A program made the translations under genes and the position numbers. The notes under the pieces are model-generated. The model ran no database searches and was not told the DNA's origin. It saw only the letters and a list, made by a program, of their open reading frames with translations. Of a stretch of 64,000 bases of DNA, positions 44,357 through 52,066 are shown in pieces (position 1 is the first letter of the stretch; each line of letters begins with the position of its first letter). Source of the stretch: Streptomyces griseus (GTDB lineage Bacteria > Actinomycetota > Actinomycetes > Streptomycetales > Streptomycetaceae); contig NZ_UAVD01000047.1 in NCBI RefSeq assembly GCF_900460065.1, positions 83,083 through 147,082 on the forward strand, given 5' to 3'.

Positions 44357-44407
44357 TGTGCCGGCGGCCGGAGCAGTGCCGGCGGCCGGAGCGGTTCGCC
44401 GGGTTTG

Positions 44408-44650
44408 TCAGAACGGCATGTGACCGCGGGTGCGTCGGCCGGCCGCGCCGCTCCGGCCCACGGCCTTGGAGCTGCTGCGGAACGGCTTGCTGAAGATCCG
44501 GCCCAGCACGCCGGGCGCCTTGCCGCCCGCACGGGAGCCCAGGCCGAGCGTGCGCTGCGTACCGCGCTCCGGGTGGCGGGAGAGCCGCGGAACGAAGAAG
44601 GCGAGTACGGCGAGAACGACACAGACTGCGACAATTCCTACGACGATCAT
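44408..44650 (-). CDS. DUF6411-type small membrane protein (80 aa)
   Basis: It opens with one hydrophobic helix MIVVGIVAVCVVLAVLAFFV, then a basic cytoplasmic part with LGSRAGGKAPGVLGRIFSKP and AGRRTRGHMPF. This matches the small family I recall as DUF6411. The ATG has an excellent ribosome site (GAGGAG, 6 nt). It faces the aldo/keto reductase tail to tail. Function unknown. Confidence 0.8.
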   Translation of the reverse strand: MIVVGIVAVCVVLAVLAFFVPRLSRHPERGTQRTLGLGSRAGGKAPGVLGRIFSKPFRSSSKAVGRSGAAGRRTRGHMPF

Positions 44651-44912
44651 GGCTACTCCTCTGCATCGTGCTGTTGTTCGTCGGTGGTGTCTGCGCCGTG
44701 TGCCCCGCCGACGGCTTTCGAACCCGGCATTCGTCGCGGGGCGTTCTCGGGCGGTCGTCGGCCGCGTCCTTCCGCGGGAGGACGGAGACGGTCTGACGGG
44801 GAGATACGCGGGCAGGAGTAGCTGGGTCCCGGGGAGCGGAACTGCCGCCCGGGGCCGACCAGCGCCGAGGCCGCGACGACGGTCCGGCGGACGCCGACGA
44901 AAGGACGCACCG

Positions 44913-45413
44913 ATGTCTCCGGTGACCGAACAGTGGGACGAAGTCCTCCGCACGCATCTGGCCCTCGGCGAGGAGAGATCACCGGTCCTGGCCGCCGCCG
45001 CGTTCTCGGCCGAGGCGGGGTTCTTCGCCGTCGCGGGGCGCGGGGGTGCGGACGGGTGGCCGTACTTCCGGTCGATGGCGCACGCCCCGGGGGCCGGCGG
45101 CACGGGCCCGGAGCGGCCGGACGACGTCGAGGCCCTGTGCACGGTGTGCGAGGAGGCCGTCCACCCCCGCGGCCTGTGGATCGCGGGCCTGCCCTGGCAG
45201 CGCGAGAGCCGGGAGCTGGTCTCCGACGCCGTCACCGGACGGGACCTGGAGCTCGCGCTGCTGCGCCAGGGGGACCGCGCCATGTGGGTCGTCCGGACGG
45301 AACGGGGCGTCTGCGCGTTCGTGCTGGTCGACGGGGACAGCGAGGCGAACCTCTCCGAGGCCCGGTCACTGACGCTGGAGTTCGACTCCTTCCTGGTCGG
45401 CCAGGGCTACTGA
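44913..45413 (+). CDS. hypothetical protein (166 aa)
   Basis: A soluble, acidic protein with no domain I recognise. Segments such as PVLAAAAFSAEAGFFAVAGR, GLWIAGLPWQRESRELVSDA and MWVVRTERGVCAFVLVDGDS alternate strand and helix, loosely like a profilin or roadblock fold, but this is only an impression. ATG 44913 has AAGGA at good spacing. Its last 7 nt overlap the convergent PAP2 gene. Confidence 0.7.
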   Translation: MSPVTEQWDEVLRTHLALGEERSPVLAAAAFSAEAGFFAVAGRGGADGWPYFRSMAHAPGAGGTGPERPDDVEALCTVCEEAVHPRGLWIAGLPWQRESRELVSDAVTGRDLELALLRQGDRAMWVVRTERGVCAFVLVDGDSEANLSEARSLTLEFDSFLVGQGY

Positions 45414-46243
45414 TCCCGCTCCCCGCGCCGGGCGCCGTACGCCTCCGGCTCCGGGTGCTCGTCCACCAGCTCGGGTTCGAGGCCTTCCGCCGCGTCCGTG
45501 GGGCGGCGGCCGGCGTCCCTCCGCCAGGCCTCGAAGGCCCAGCCGGTCAGGACGACGACCGCGCCCCCCAGCAGCCATCCGCCGATGACGTCGCTGAACC
45601 AGTGCACGCCGAGCGCGATCCGGGTGAAGCCGACGCCCAGGACGGAGATCCCCGCCGCTCCCCAGCACAGCCCCCGCCACCTGCGCGGCACCAGCGGCAG
45701 CAGCACCAGCAGGAGGACGGCGAACGAGGTGGCGGCCGTCATCGCGTGGCCCGAGGGGAACGAGTAGCCCGGCGCCTCGGCCACCGGGTCCTGGAGCGAG
45801 GGCCTGGCCCGCTCGACCACGACCTTGGCGAGCACCCCGATCAGCGCACCGCCGATCGCGGTGGTCGCGGCCCACGCGGCCAGCCGCCACGCCCGCCGGT
45901 ACAGCAGCCACACCGTGAGCAGGGCGACGGCCGTGCGCAGCGTGGCGGGGTCCCACACCCAGTCCGACAGGACGCGCAGCGTGGCCGTCCACCCCGGGTG
46001 CTCCAGGGCCACTTCGTGCAGCCGTCGGGCCGCACCGGCGTCCAGCCGCTGGAGCGGGGGCCACGTTCCCTCGACGAGGATCACGAGCAGGGCGAACGGC
46101 ACCGCCGCGACCGCGCCCGCCCCGACCGCCGCCAGCAGGCGTAGGCCGAGGCGGCGGTCGGCGCGGCGGGTCCGGGCCTGCTCGGTCCGGGGCCCCGCGC
46201 CGTGCGGTTCCGGGACGGGGGGTTCGGAGAGGGTTCCTGGCAC
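45407..46243 (-). CDS. PAP2-family membrane phosphatase
   Basis: A 278-aa protein with about six helices. All three phosphatase motifs are present: KVVVERARP, YSFPSGHAM and FTRIALGVHWFSDVIGG. These enzymes dephosphorylate lipid phosphates such as phosphatidic acid or undecaprenyl pyrophosphate on the outer face. It is the third gene of an operon with a YihY protein and a PAP2-diacylglycerol kinase fusion; the gap to the YihY stop is 1 bp. It starts with ATG 46243. Confidence 0.92.
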   Translation of the reverse strand: MPGTLSEPPVPEPHGAGPRTEQARTRRADRRLGLRLLAAVGAGAVAAVPFALLVILVEGTWPPLQRLDAGAARRLHEVALEHPGWTATLRVLSDWVWDPATLRTAVALLTVWLLYRRAWRLAAWAATTAIGGALIGVLAKVVVERARPSLQDPVAEAPGYSFPSGHAMTAATSFAVLLLVLLPLVPRRWRGLCWGAAGISVLGVGFTRIALGVHWFSDVIGGWLLGGAVVVLTGWAFEAWRRDAGRRPTDAAEGLEPELVDEHPEPEAYGARRGERDQ

Positions 46244-46244
46244 G

Positions 46245-47198
46245 TCATGCTCCGGGGTCGGCGGCGACCGGTCCGGGCCTGCGGGCCCGGACGGCCTCCA
46301 GTTGGGCGGCGAAGGACAGCCCCACGAAGAGGGCTGTGGAGGTGAGATAGGCCCACAGCAGCAGCGACATGAACGCGCTCAGGGGCCCGTAGACGGTGTC
46401 GAAGGAGCCGCTGAAGCCGAGGTAGAGGCTCAGGAGCCAGGTCAGCACCGTCCACAGGACGAGGTAGACGGCGGCCCCGAACGCCAGCCAGGTGTAGCCG
46501 GGCTGGCGACGGCGCGGGGAGCGGCGGAAGATCGCGCTCGCCGAGATCAGCGCGAGCAGGAAACCCAGCGGCCAGCGCAGCAGGGTCAACGTCTCCCGGG
46601 CGGTGTCGCCCAGCCCGTACACGGAGGCCGCGGCGGCGACGAGGTCTCCGCCGGCCACCATCATCACGGAGCCGATGCCGAGCGGGATGCCGGCGCTCAG
46701 GGCCATCACCAGCCCGCGCAGGTACTTGTGGTGGAAGACGCGGTCCCGCTCCACCCCGTAGATCCGGTTGGCCCCCCGCTCGATCTGGCACATGGCGGTG
46801 GTGACGTTGGCCAGGGAGAAGGCCAGTCCCAGCCAGAGGGCGACCTCGGGTCCGTCGCCGTCGCTCCGCCGGTGGCGGTCGAGGGCGTCGTCCACCACCT
46901 CGGCGCTCGGGCCCTCGCTGATGCCGTGGATCGTGAGCTCGGCGAGCCTGCCCACGCTCTCGGTGTGCAGCTCGGCCGAGAGGCCGACGAAGGCGATCAC
47001 CAGGGGGATGATCGCCAGGATCGTCTGGAGGGCCAGCGCGCGGGCGTGGCTGAAGCCGTCGGCGTAGCGGAAGCGTACAAAGGCGTCGCGCACCAGCGGC
47101 CACCGGCCGTACCGGCGCAGGGCCGCCAGCGCCTCGTCGCCGGAGAGCTCGTCCCCGCTCATGTCGCGGGTCACCGGGACCCGGGTCGCCGTCCCCAT
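46245..47198 (-). CDS. YihY/BrkB-family inner membrane protein
   Basis: A 317-aa protein with six or more helices. Family motifs: SHARALALQTILAIIPLVIA, ANVTTAMCQIERGANRIYGV, WPLGFLLALISASAIFRRSP and FDTVYGPLSAFMSLLLWAYL. YihY was once called RNase BN in error; it is a membrane protein of unknown transport function. ATG 47198 shares its A with the upstream stop (TGATG), so it is coupled to the kinase gene. It belongs to the lipid-metabolism operon. Confidence 0.92.
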   Translation of the reverse strand: MGTATRVPVTRDMSGDELSGDEALAALRRYGRWPLVRDAFVRFRYADGFSHARALALQTILAIIPLVIAFVGLSAELHTESVGRLAELTIHGISEGPSAEVVDDALDRHRRSDGDGPEVALWLGLAFSLANVTTAMCQIERGANRIYGVERDRVFHHKYLRGLVMALSAGIPLGIGSVMMVAGGDLVAAAASVYGLGDTARETLTLLRWPLGFLLALISASAIFRRSPRRRQPGYTWLAFGAAVYLVLWTVLTWLLSLYLGFSGSFDTVYGPLSAFMSLLLWAYLTSTALFVGLSFAAQLEAVRARRPGPVAADPGA

Positions 47199-48988
47199 CA
47201 GCGCTCCCCGGCGGGCATCAGCACGGTCAGGGCGCCGGGCCTGACCTCGGCGGCGAGGCGCAGGCCGGGGCCCACCGGGTCCCCGTCGACCTCGCGCGGC
47301 TGCGGCCGGGCGAAGGACAGTTCGGCGCGGCGGAAGGTGTGGAACTCGACGGGGCCCCGGGCGGAGTCCGCGGTGCGGGAGGGCGCGGTCGTCTCCCGAC
47401 CGGACGCCCCCGGGCCCGTACCGTTCGCCCCCGGACCCTTCGCGCCGCGGCCCCTTCCGCCGCCGCGCAGCAGCACCCCGGCCGCGCGCAGCCAGCCGCC
47501 CGCGCCACGGGGGTCGAAGACCGCGAGGTCCAGCAGCCCGTCGTCGGGCCTGGCGTCGGGCACCGGCGCCGCGCCCGCCTGGACCGTACCGATGTTGGCG
47601 ATGAGGACCATCCGGGCGGTCCTGCGCAGCTCCGGGCCGCCGTCCAGAGTGACGGTCAGCCGCATCCGGGGGGCGCGCAGCCCCTTCGCCCCGGCCAGTA
47701 CGTACGCGGGCCAGCCCAGGGCCGACTTGGCACGGTCGGAGGTCTCCTCCAGCATGGCCGCGTCCAGTCCGGCCCCGGCCATCGCCGTGAAGTGGACGGC
47801 GGGGAACCCGTCCCCCTCGATCCGGCCGAGGTCCAGGGCGCGGGGCTCGCCGGTCAGCCCGGCCGCCAGGGCGTCGGCGGGGCCGAGCGGCAGCCCGAGG
47901 TTGCGGGCCAGCAGATTGCCGGTGCCCGACGGCACCAGGACCAGCGGGACCCCGGTGCCGGCCAGCGCGTCCGCGACCGCACGGACCGTGCCGTCGCCAC
48001 CGCAGACGACGATCAACTCGGCCCCCGCGCGCAGGGCCCCGGCCGTCTGCCCGCCCCCGGGGTCCTGCGCGGTGGTGTCGACGAACGGGGTGTCGCGGTA
48101 GCCGTGCTGGGCGAGGACCAGGCGCAACTGCTCCCGGGTGGCCTCGTCGGTCACCGTCGGGTTGACGATGACGGTCGCCTGCCTCCGCGCCGGGGCGGGC
48201 CGCTGTTCGGCGGCCGCCACGGCGATGCCCAGGGCGTCGGCCGGGGGCCGGCCGACCCAGGAGTGGCCGGGGAGCAGGGCGCGTCCCACGACGAACAGGG
48301 ACAGGGCGCCGTTCGCCAGTCCGCCGGCCACGTCGGTGGGGTGGTGCATGCCCCGGTAGAGCCGCGCCAGCCCGACGAGGAGCGGAAGAAGCAGCAGGAC
48401 CGCCGCCAGCGGCCTGCGCCACGGGGCCCGGACCCGGGACAGGACCAGGACGGCGAGTCCGGCGTACAGCGCGGTGGCCGCCCCGGTGTGCCCGGAGGTG
48501 TAGCTGGAGGTGGGCGGTGAGGCGTCCATGCGCTCCACGTCCGGACGCGTCCGGTCCACGGATGCGGTGATCAGGACGAAGACCGCCGACTGGAGCGACA
48601 CCCCGACGGCGAGGAAGACCGCCTCGCGCCACCGGGGCAGCCGGGGCACCAGGACCAGACCGAGGCAGACCAGCAGCGTGATGCCCACCACCGTGGCGGT
48701 GTCGCCCAGGGCGGAGGCGACCGATGAGGCCGTGTCGAGGGTGGCGGTGCGGGCGTCCTCCAGCGCCTCCACGGCCGCGTCCTCCGCGGTCATCGGCCAC
48801 AGCCCCCGGGCCGGTCCGGTGATCAGCAGTCCCGCCCCCGCCACCAGGGCCGCCTGGCAGACGGCGAAGGCGGCGATCCGGGCCGCCGCCTTCGTGATGC
48901 CGCTGGAGAGGGCGGGGGAGCGGCCGGGGCGCCGTGGGACGGGGGCCGCTCGCCCGCCGGTCCCTCTCTCCGGAACGGTGGTCTCCAT
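47198..48988 (-). CDS. fusion of PAP2 phosphatase and diacylglycerol kinase-like catalytic domain
   Basis: A 596-aa two-domain protein. Residues about 30-240 form a PAP2 membrane domain: SVDRTRPDVERM, TSSYTSGHTGAAT (SGH) and RLYRGMHHPTDVAGG. Residues about 270-590 are a lipid kinase of the DAGK/YegS family: ATVIVNPTVTDEA, VVCGGDGTVRAVADAL and LVPSGTGNLLARNLGLP. One protein could thus remove and add lipid phosphate groups across the membrane. A Gly/Arg-rich insert (GRGRGAKGPGANGTGPGASG) sits in the C-terminal domain. It is the first gene of the three-gene operon, divergent from the CsbD gene. Confidence 0.9.
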   Translation of the reverse strand: METTVPERGTGGRAAPVPRRPGRSPALSSGITKAAARIAAFAVCQAALVAGAGLLITGPARGLWPMTAEDAAVEALEDARTATLDTASSVASALGDTATVVGITLLVCLGLVLVPRLPRWREAVFLAVGVSLQSAVFVLITASVDRTRPDVERMDASPPTSSYTSGHTGAATALYAGLAVLVLSRVRAPWRRPLAAVLLLLPLLVGLARLYRGMHHPTDVAGGLANGALSLFVVGRALLPGHSWVGRPPADALGIAVAAAEQRPAPARRQATVIVNPTVTDEATREQLRLVLAQHGYRDTPFVDTTAQDPGGGQTAGALRAGAELIVVCGGDGTVRAVADALAGTGVPLVLVPSGTGNLLARNLGLPLGPADALAAGLTGEPRALDLGRIEGDGFPAVHFTAMAGAGLDAAMLEETSDRAKSALGWPAYVLAGAKGLRAPRMRLTVTLDGGPELRRTARMVLIANIGTVQAGAAPVPDARPDDGLLDLAVFDPRGAGGWLRAAGVLLRGGGRGRGAKGPGANGTGPGASGRETTAPSRTADSARGPVEFHTFRRAELSFARPQPREVDGDPVGPGLRLAAEVRPGALTVLMPAGER

Positions 48989-49126
48989 CTGGTCCCCCCA
49001 CGTCTGCCCGCCGTGCGGCGGTACCGCGGGAGCCTGTTCTCCCGGCGCTACGCCGTATGCCCTGCCGCGCGCGGGTCAGACCTGGGCCGTCCCGGCGGTC
49101 GCCGCGGGCCGGGCGCCGGGCGGCAT

Positions 49127-49150
49127 GTTTGAACGGCGCCGTGGGGGTCA
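49127..49150 (+). promoter_or_regulatory. possible sigma-B-type promoter of the CsbD gene
   Basis: GTTT-N14-GGGTCA approximates the general-stress consensus GnnT-N14-16-GGGTAY (the -10 differs at its last two bases). CsbD genes are classic sigma-B targets. Confidence 0.35.
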
Positions 49151-49195
49151 GGCGGTGGGGGACCGCAACGCCGAGCTCAACGAGAGGTGAGTGAC

Positions 49196-49369
49196 ATGGC
49201 CGCCGACGAGAAGAGCCGGGCCAAGACCGAGCAGGCCAAGGGCAAGATGAAGGAAGTCGCCGGGCGCGCCGTCGGCAACGAGCGCCTCACGGCCGAGGGC
49301 AGGGCCGAGCAGGCCAAGGGCGATGCCCGTCAGGCCAAGGAGAAGATCAAGGACACCTTGACCGACTGA
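49196..49369 (+). CDS. CsbD-family stress protein (57 aa)
   Basis: A small hydrophilic helical protein with the CsbD repeat pattern: EQAKGKMKEVAGRAVGNERL then EGRAEQAKGDARQAKEKIKD. ATG 49196 has GAGAGG at good spacing; an in-frame GTG at 49187 overlaps that site. The role is unknown beyond general stress response. Confidence 0.92.
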   Translation: MAADEKSRAKTEQAKGKMKEVAGRAVGNERLTAEGRAEQAKGDARQAKEKIKDTLTD

Positions 49370-49392
49370 CGGCGTCACCGTGCGATGACATC

Positions 49393-49426
49393 GGGCCCCG
49401 CGGAGCTTCCCCCTCCGGCGGGGCCC
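49393..49426 (+). terminator. hairpin terminator of the CsbD gene
   Basis: gggccccgc pairs with gcggggccc around an inner GGAG/CTCC stem with one bulge, 23 bp after the stop. Confidence 0.75.
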
Positions 49427-49502
49427 TGTCGTGTCGTGCCGCGCCCCTCCCGGCGCTTCCCGGGTTCGCGGGGCCGGAGCGCGGGCGAGGGCGGGGCGGT
49501 CG

Positions 49503-50477
49503 TCAGCCCTTCCCCGCGAACCCGTCCAGCGCCCGCAGCACCGCCCGGCGGGTCTCCGTGCCCCCCATGTGGCCCGCGTTGTCGATGACCGTCAGCTCGG
49601 CGTCCGGCCAGGCGCGATCCAGCTCCCAGGCGGTGACCAGCGGGCCGGCGAGGTCGAAGCGGCCGTGGATCAGGGCTCCGGGGATGCCGGCGAGGCGGTG
49701 GGCGCGGGCGAGGAGCCGGCCCTCCTCCAGCCAGGCCCCGTGGGCGAAGTAGTGGGAGCAGATCCGGACGAGCGCCTGCTGCTCGCGGTCCGGGCGGCCG
49801 CTGTACGGGGGCGGGCCCTGGTGCGCCTCCATCGAGACGACCGCGTCCTCCCAGGCGCACCAGTCCGCCGTCGCCTTCTCCCGTACGGCGGCGTCCTCAC
49901 TCTCCATGCGGCGGGCGTACGCCGCGACCAGGCCGGTCGGGTCGCCGGCCTCGGGGACGCCCGCGCGGAAGGCGTCCCAGGCCTCGGGGAAGAGGTGCCC
50001 GACTCCTCGGTAGAGCCAGTCGATCTCGCTGCGGCGGGTCGTCGTCACCGCCGGAATCACCGCCTCCGTGACCCGCTCCGGGTGCTCCTCGGCGTACGCC
50101 AGGATCAGGGTCGAGCCCCAGGAACCGCCGTACAACAGCCACGTGTCGATGCCGAGGTGCTCCCGCAGGCGTTCCATGTCGGCGACCAGGTGGGCCGTGG
50201 TGTTGTGCGACATGTCCGTCGCCGGGTCGCTCGCGTGCGGGGTGGAACGGCCGCAGCCCCGCTGGTCGAAGAGGACCACCCGGTAGAGGTCCGGGTCGAA
50301 GAACTGACGGGAGCGGGGTGTGGAGCCGGACCCGGGGCCGCCGTGCACCACGAGGGCCGGCTTGCCGTCCGGGTTGCCGCACACCTCCCAGTACACGTGG
50401 TTGCCGTCGCCGACGTCCAGCATGCCCGCCCCGTACGGTTCGATCGGAGGGTAGAGGGAGTCCGGTTCGCGGTCCAC
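49503..50477 (-). CDS. pip: proline iminopeptidase
   Basis: A 324-aa alpha/beta hydrolase. Motifs: SLYPPIEPYGAGMLDVGDGN (family opening), oxyanion HGGPGSGSTP, RVVLFDQRGCGRSTPHA, nucleophile elbow GGSWGSTLILAYAEEHP (Ser), and the Asp/His near HGRFD and DNAGHMG. It releases N-terminal proline from peptides in the cytoplasm. GTG 50477 is chosen because GAGAGGA lies 10 nt upstream and the protein then begins VDREPDSLYPP; a start at 50519 would add 14 residues. Confidence 0.94.
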   Translation of the reverse strand: MDREPDSLYPPIEPYGAGMLDVGDGNHVYWEVCGNPDGKPALVVHGGPGSGSTPRSRQFFDPDLYRVVLFDQRGCGRSTPHASDPATDMSHNTTAHLVADMERLREHLGIDTWLLYGGSWGSTLILAYAEEHPERVTEAVIPAVTTTRRSEIDWLYRGVGHLFPEAWDAFRAGVPEAGDPTGLVAAYARRMESEDAAVREKATADWCAWEDAVVSMEAHQGPPPYSGRPDREQQALVRICSHYFAHGAWLEEGRLLARAHRLAGIPGALIHGRFDLAGPLVTAWELDRAWPDAELTVIDNAGHMGGTETRRAVLRALDGFAGKG

Positions 50478-50563
50478 GGCGTGGGTTCCTCTCGGTGCGG
50501 CGGTTGGGCGGTGGGCCACTCTACGTGGGTGCGACGGCCCGGGGCGTCCCGTACGGTCTGCCC

Positions 50564-51049
50564 ATGAACGCCGCTCCCCGGGTCCTCGCCGTCATCGGAG
50601 ATCTTCTGGCCGCCGCCGCTCCCGACGAGCGCGGTGCGCTGTGGCATCTGGCCGAGCAGGGGCGGGAGTTGGACGCCAATCTGGTGCGGCTGCCGCCCGG
50701 CGCCGAGGTCGGTGAGCATCAGGAGGACGTGCTCGACGTGCTTCTCGTCGTGCTGGCGGGGGCCGGGAGCGCCAGGGCGGGGGGCCGCGATCTGCCCCTC
50801 GGGCCCGGCACGGTCCTCTGGCTGCCCCGTACGTCACGGCGGGCGCTGGCCGCCGGGCCGGACGGGCTCACCTACCTCACCGTCCACCGCCGCCGCCCCG
50901 GCCTCGCGATCAAGCCGCCGGCCGGGGCGTACGAGGGCGGCGAGGGGCCCTGCATGCTGGACCGGGTCTGCCCGGAGTGCGGGCGGCTGTCGCAGGACCC
51001 CGCACCGGTGTTCTGCTCGCGGTGCGGGGAGCGGTTCCCCGAGCGCTGA
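50564..51049 (+). CDS. cupin-like protein with C-terminal zinc ribbon
   Basis: A 161-aa protein. The middle has a cupin-type pattern LPPGAEVGEHQEDVLDVLLV and RDLPLGPGTVLWLPRTSRRA. The last 30 residues contain CPECGRLSQDPAPVFCSRCG, a four-Cys zinc ribbon. TACGGT 6 nt before ATG 50564 suggests a leaderless start. It is divergent from the proline iminopeptidase gene. A small-molecule sensor role is possible but unproven. Confidence 0.75.
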   Translation: MNAAPRVLAVIGDLLAAAAPDERGALWHLAEQGRELDANLVRLPPGAEVGEHQEDVLDVLLVVLAGAGSARAGGRDLPLGPGTVLWLPRTSRRALAAGPDGLTYLTVHRRRPGLAIKPPAGAYEGGEGPCMLDRVCPECGRLSQDPAPVFCSRCGERFPER

Positions 51050-51063
51050 GCGGTTCCGGTCCG

Positions 51064-51159
51064 GCGTTCGTCCAGGGGCGGGTGGGCCATCGGTACGCCT
51101 CGGCGACCGCGCTCTACACCGGTGTGAGCGGTGACCTCATGAACACGATGACGCGCGAG
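51064..51159 (+). pseudogene. remnant of a tyrosine recombinase (C-terminal active-site box)
   Basis: In one frame the DNA reads AFVQGRVGHRYASATALYTG then VSGDLMNTMTRE. This closely resembles the C-terminal box of actinobacterial tyrosine recombinases (a GHR-S-T--YTGVS pattern, with the Tyr as nucleophile). Nothing of the rest of the enzyme is present upstream, where the cupin gene ends. It marks a past integration event. Confidence 0.55.
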
Positions 51160-51305
51160 GGTCCGGACAAACCCCGAGCAGACGACCAGTGCCATCCCCC
51201 GAAGGTGAGGTCCCGCCGCAGCGGTCAGGGGCCGCCACCAGTGTGGACGCCCGTCATGACCACTGACAGGGCCTCACCCCGGTCCGCCGGGCGCACTCTG
51301 CACCC

Positions 51306-51383
51306 GTCGTCTTCGGCGCCGGTGCCGCGATCGGCGTGCTGGGCGGGACGATCGGCCTGGGCGGCGCGGAGTTCCGCCTGCCG
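51306..51383 (+). pseudogene. N-terminal fragment of a TauE/SafE-family exporter
   Basis: The frame reads VVFGAGAAIGVLGGTIGLGG then AEFRLP, the first conserved helix of TauE/SafE permeases, which normally continues LLIG. Here it departs into Arg/Gly-rich noise. An in-frame TGA lies upstream at 51264 and no proper start is seen. The matching C-terminal piece lies 2.2 kb away at 53547. Confidence 0.6.
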
Positions 51384-51434
51384 AGAGGACGAGCGGGTGA
51401 GGAGCAGCCGGCTGGGCGGCGGGGAGCAAGCCGG

Positions 51435-51992
51435 TCAGGGAGTTCGTCCATCAGGAGTGCGGGGGGTGCCCGGTGTCACCGCGTCCTGTTCCGTGAGGTG
51501 GCTGTCCATGGTGGTGTTCAGGTCGGCCATGAACGCTTCGACCTGTTCCAGGAACCGGGGCGGGTAGTGCGACATCGTTGAGTCGAGGCGGTGGGCGAGC
51601 GGGCCGAAGAACTCGTCCGCCCGTTCCTGGACGTGCCCGCCGCTGCGCAGTGTGACGATGCGCCGGTCGGAGTGCTCGCGGGCCCGCGTGATGTGTCCCG
51701 CCGCTTCGAGGCGGTTCAGGAGTGCGGTGGTGGCGCCGGTGGACAGGGAGATCCGTTCGCTCAGCCGCGCCGGTGACAGGGGGGTGCCGCGCTCCTCGGC
51801 GGCGGCGATCTCCAGGACCGCGGTCGCGTCTGTGGAGTGCAGGCCCAGCCAGGCGGCGAAGCGCCGGCTGAGCTCGGCGTAGTGGCCGCCGTAGATCCTC
51901 AGCGACTCCATCAATTGCTCCCGGTGCTCCGCGACGCCGTCGCGCACTGCTTCCTCCACGCCTTCGCCCTTCTCTCCTGCCACGCGATCCAC
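51435..51992 (-). CDS. MarR-family transcriptional regulator
   Basis: A 185-aa winged-helix protein. Features: AWLGLHSTDATAVLEIAAAE, recognition region SERISLSTGATTALLNRLEA, and wing ITRAREHSDRRIVTLRSGG. It is divergent from the DHA2 exporter; an inverted repeat and a TTGACA promoter sit between them, so it very likely represses that gene. The start is uncertain: GTG 51992 is the longest, while GTG 51959 or a later ATG (MESLRIYGG) would also give a full MarR fold. Confidence 0.9.
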   Translation of the reverse strand: MDRVAGEKGEGVEEAVRDGVAEHREQLMESLRIYGGHYAELSRRFAAWLGLHSTDATAVLEIAAAEERGTPLSPARLSERISLSTGATTALLNRLEAAGHITRAREHSDRRIVTLRSGGHVQERADEFFGPLAHRLDSTMSHYPPRFLEQVEAFMADLNTTMDSHLTEQDAVTPGTPRTPDGRTP

Positions 51993-52002
51993 GCACCCGG
52001 CT

Positions 52003-52039
52003 TTGACAACCTACCGCCACCACTTTACCTTCATGGTGG
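52003..52039 (+). promoter_or_regulatory. promoter and MarR operator of the DHA2 exporter
   Basis: TTGACA and TACCTT are separated by 17 bp. The inverted repeat CCACCA (52017-52022) / TGGTGG (52034-52039) brackets the -10, the layout of a repressor site. Confidence 0.65.
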
Positions 52040-52066
52040 AATTACTTCACGATGGAGGTATCTGAC

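Noticed and set aside
51204..51282. Insertion-sequence ends flanking 51.2 kb
   Set aside because: ggtgaggtcccg and cagggcctcacc form an imperfect 9/12 inverted repeat 50 bp apart, but there is no transposase frame or target duplication.
51254..51451. 65-codon minus-strand frame
   Set aside because: It lies over the TauE/SafE remnant and is Arg/Pro-rich with no homology I can see.
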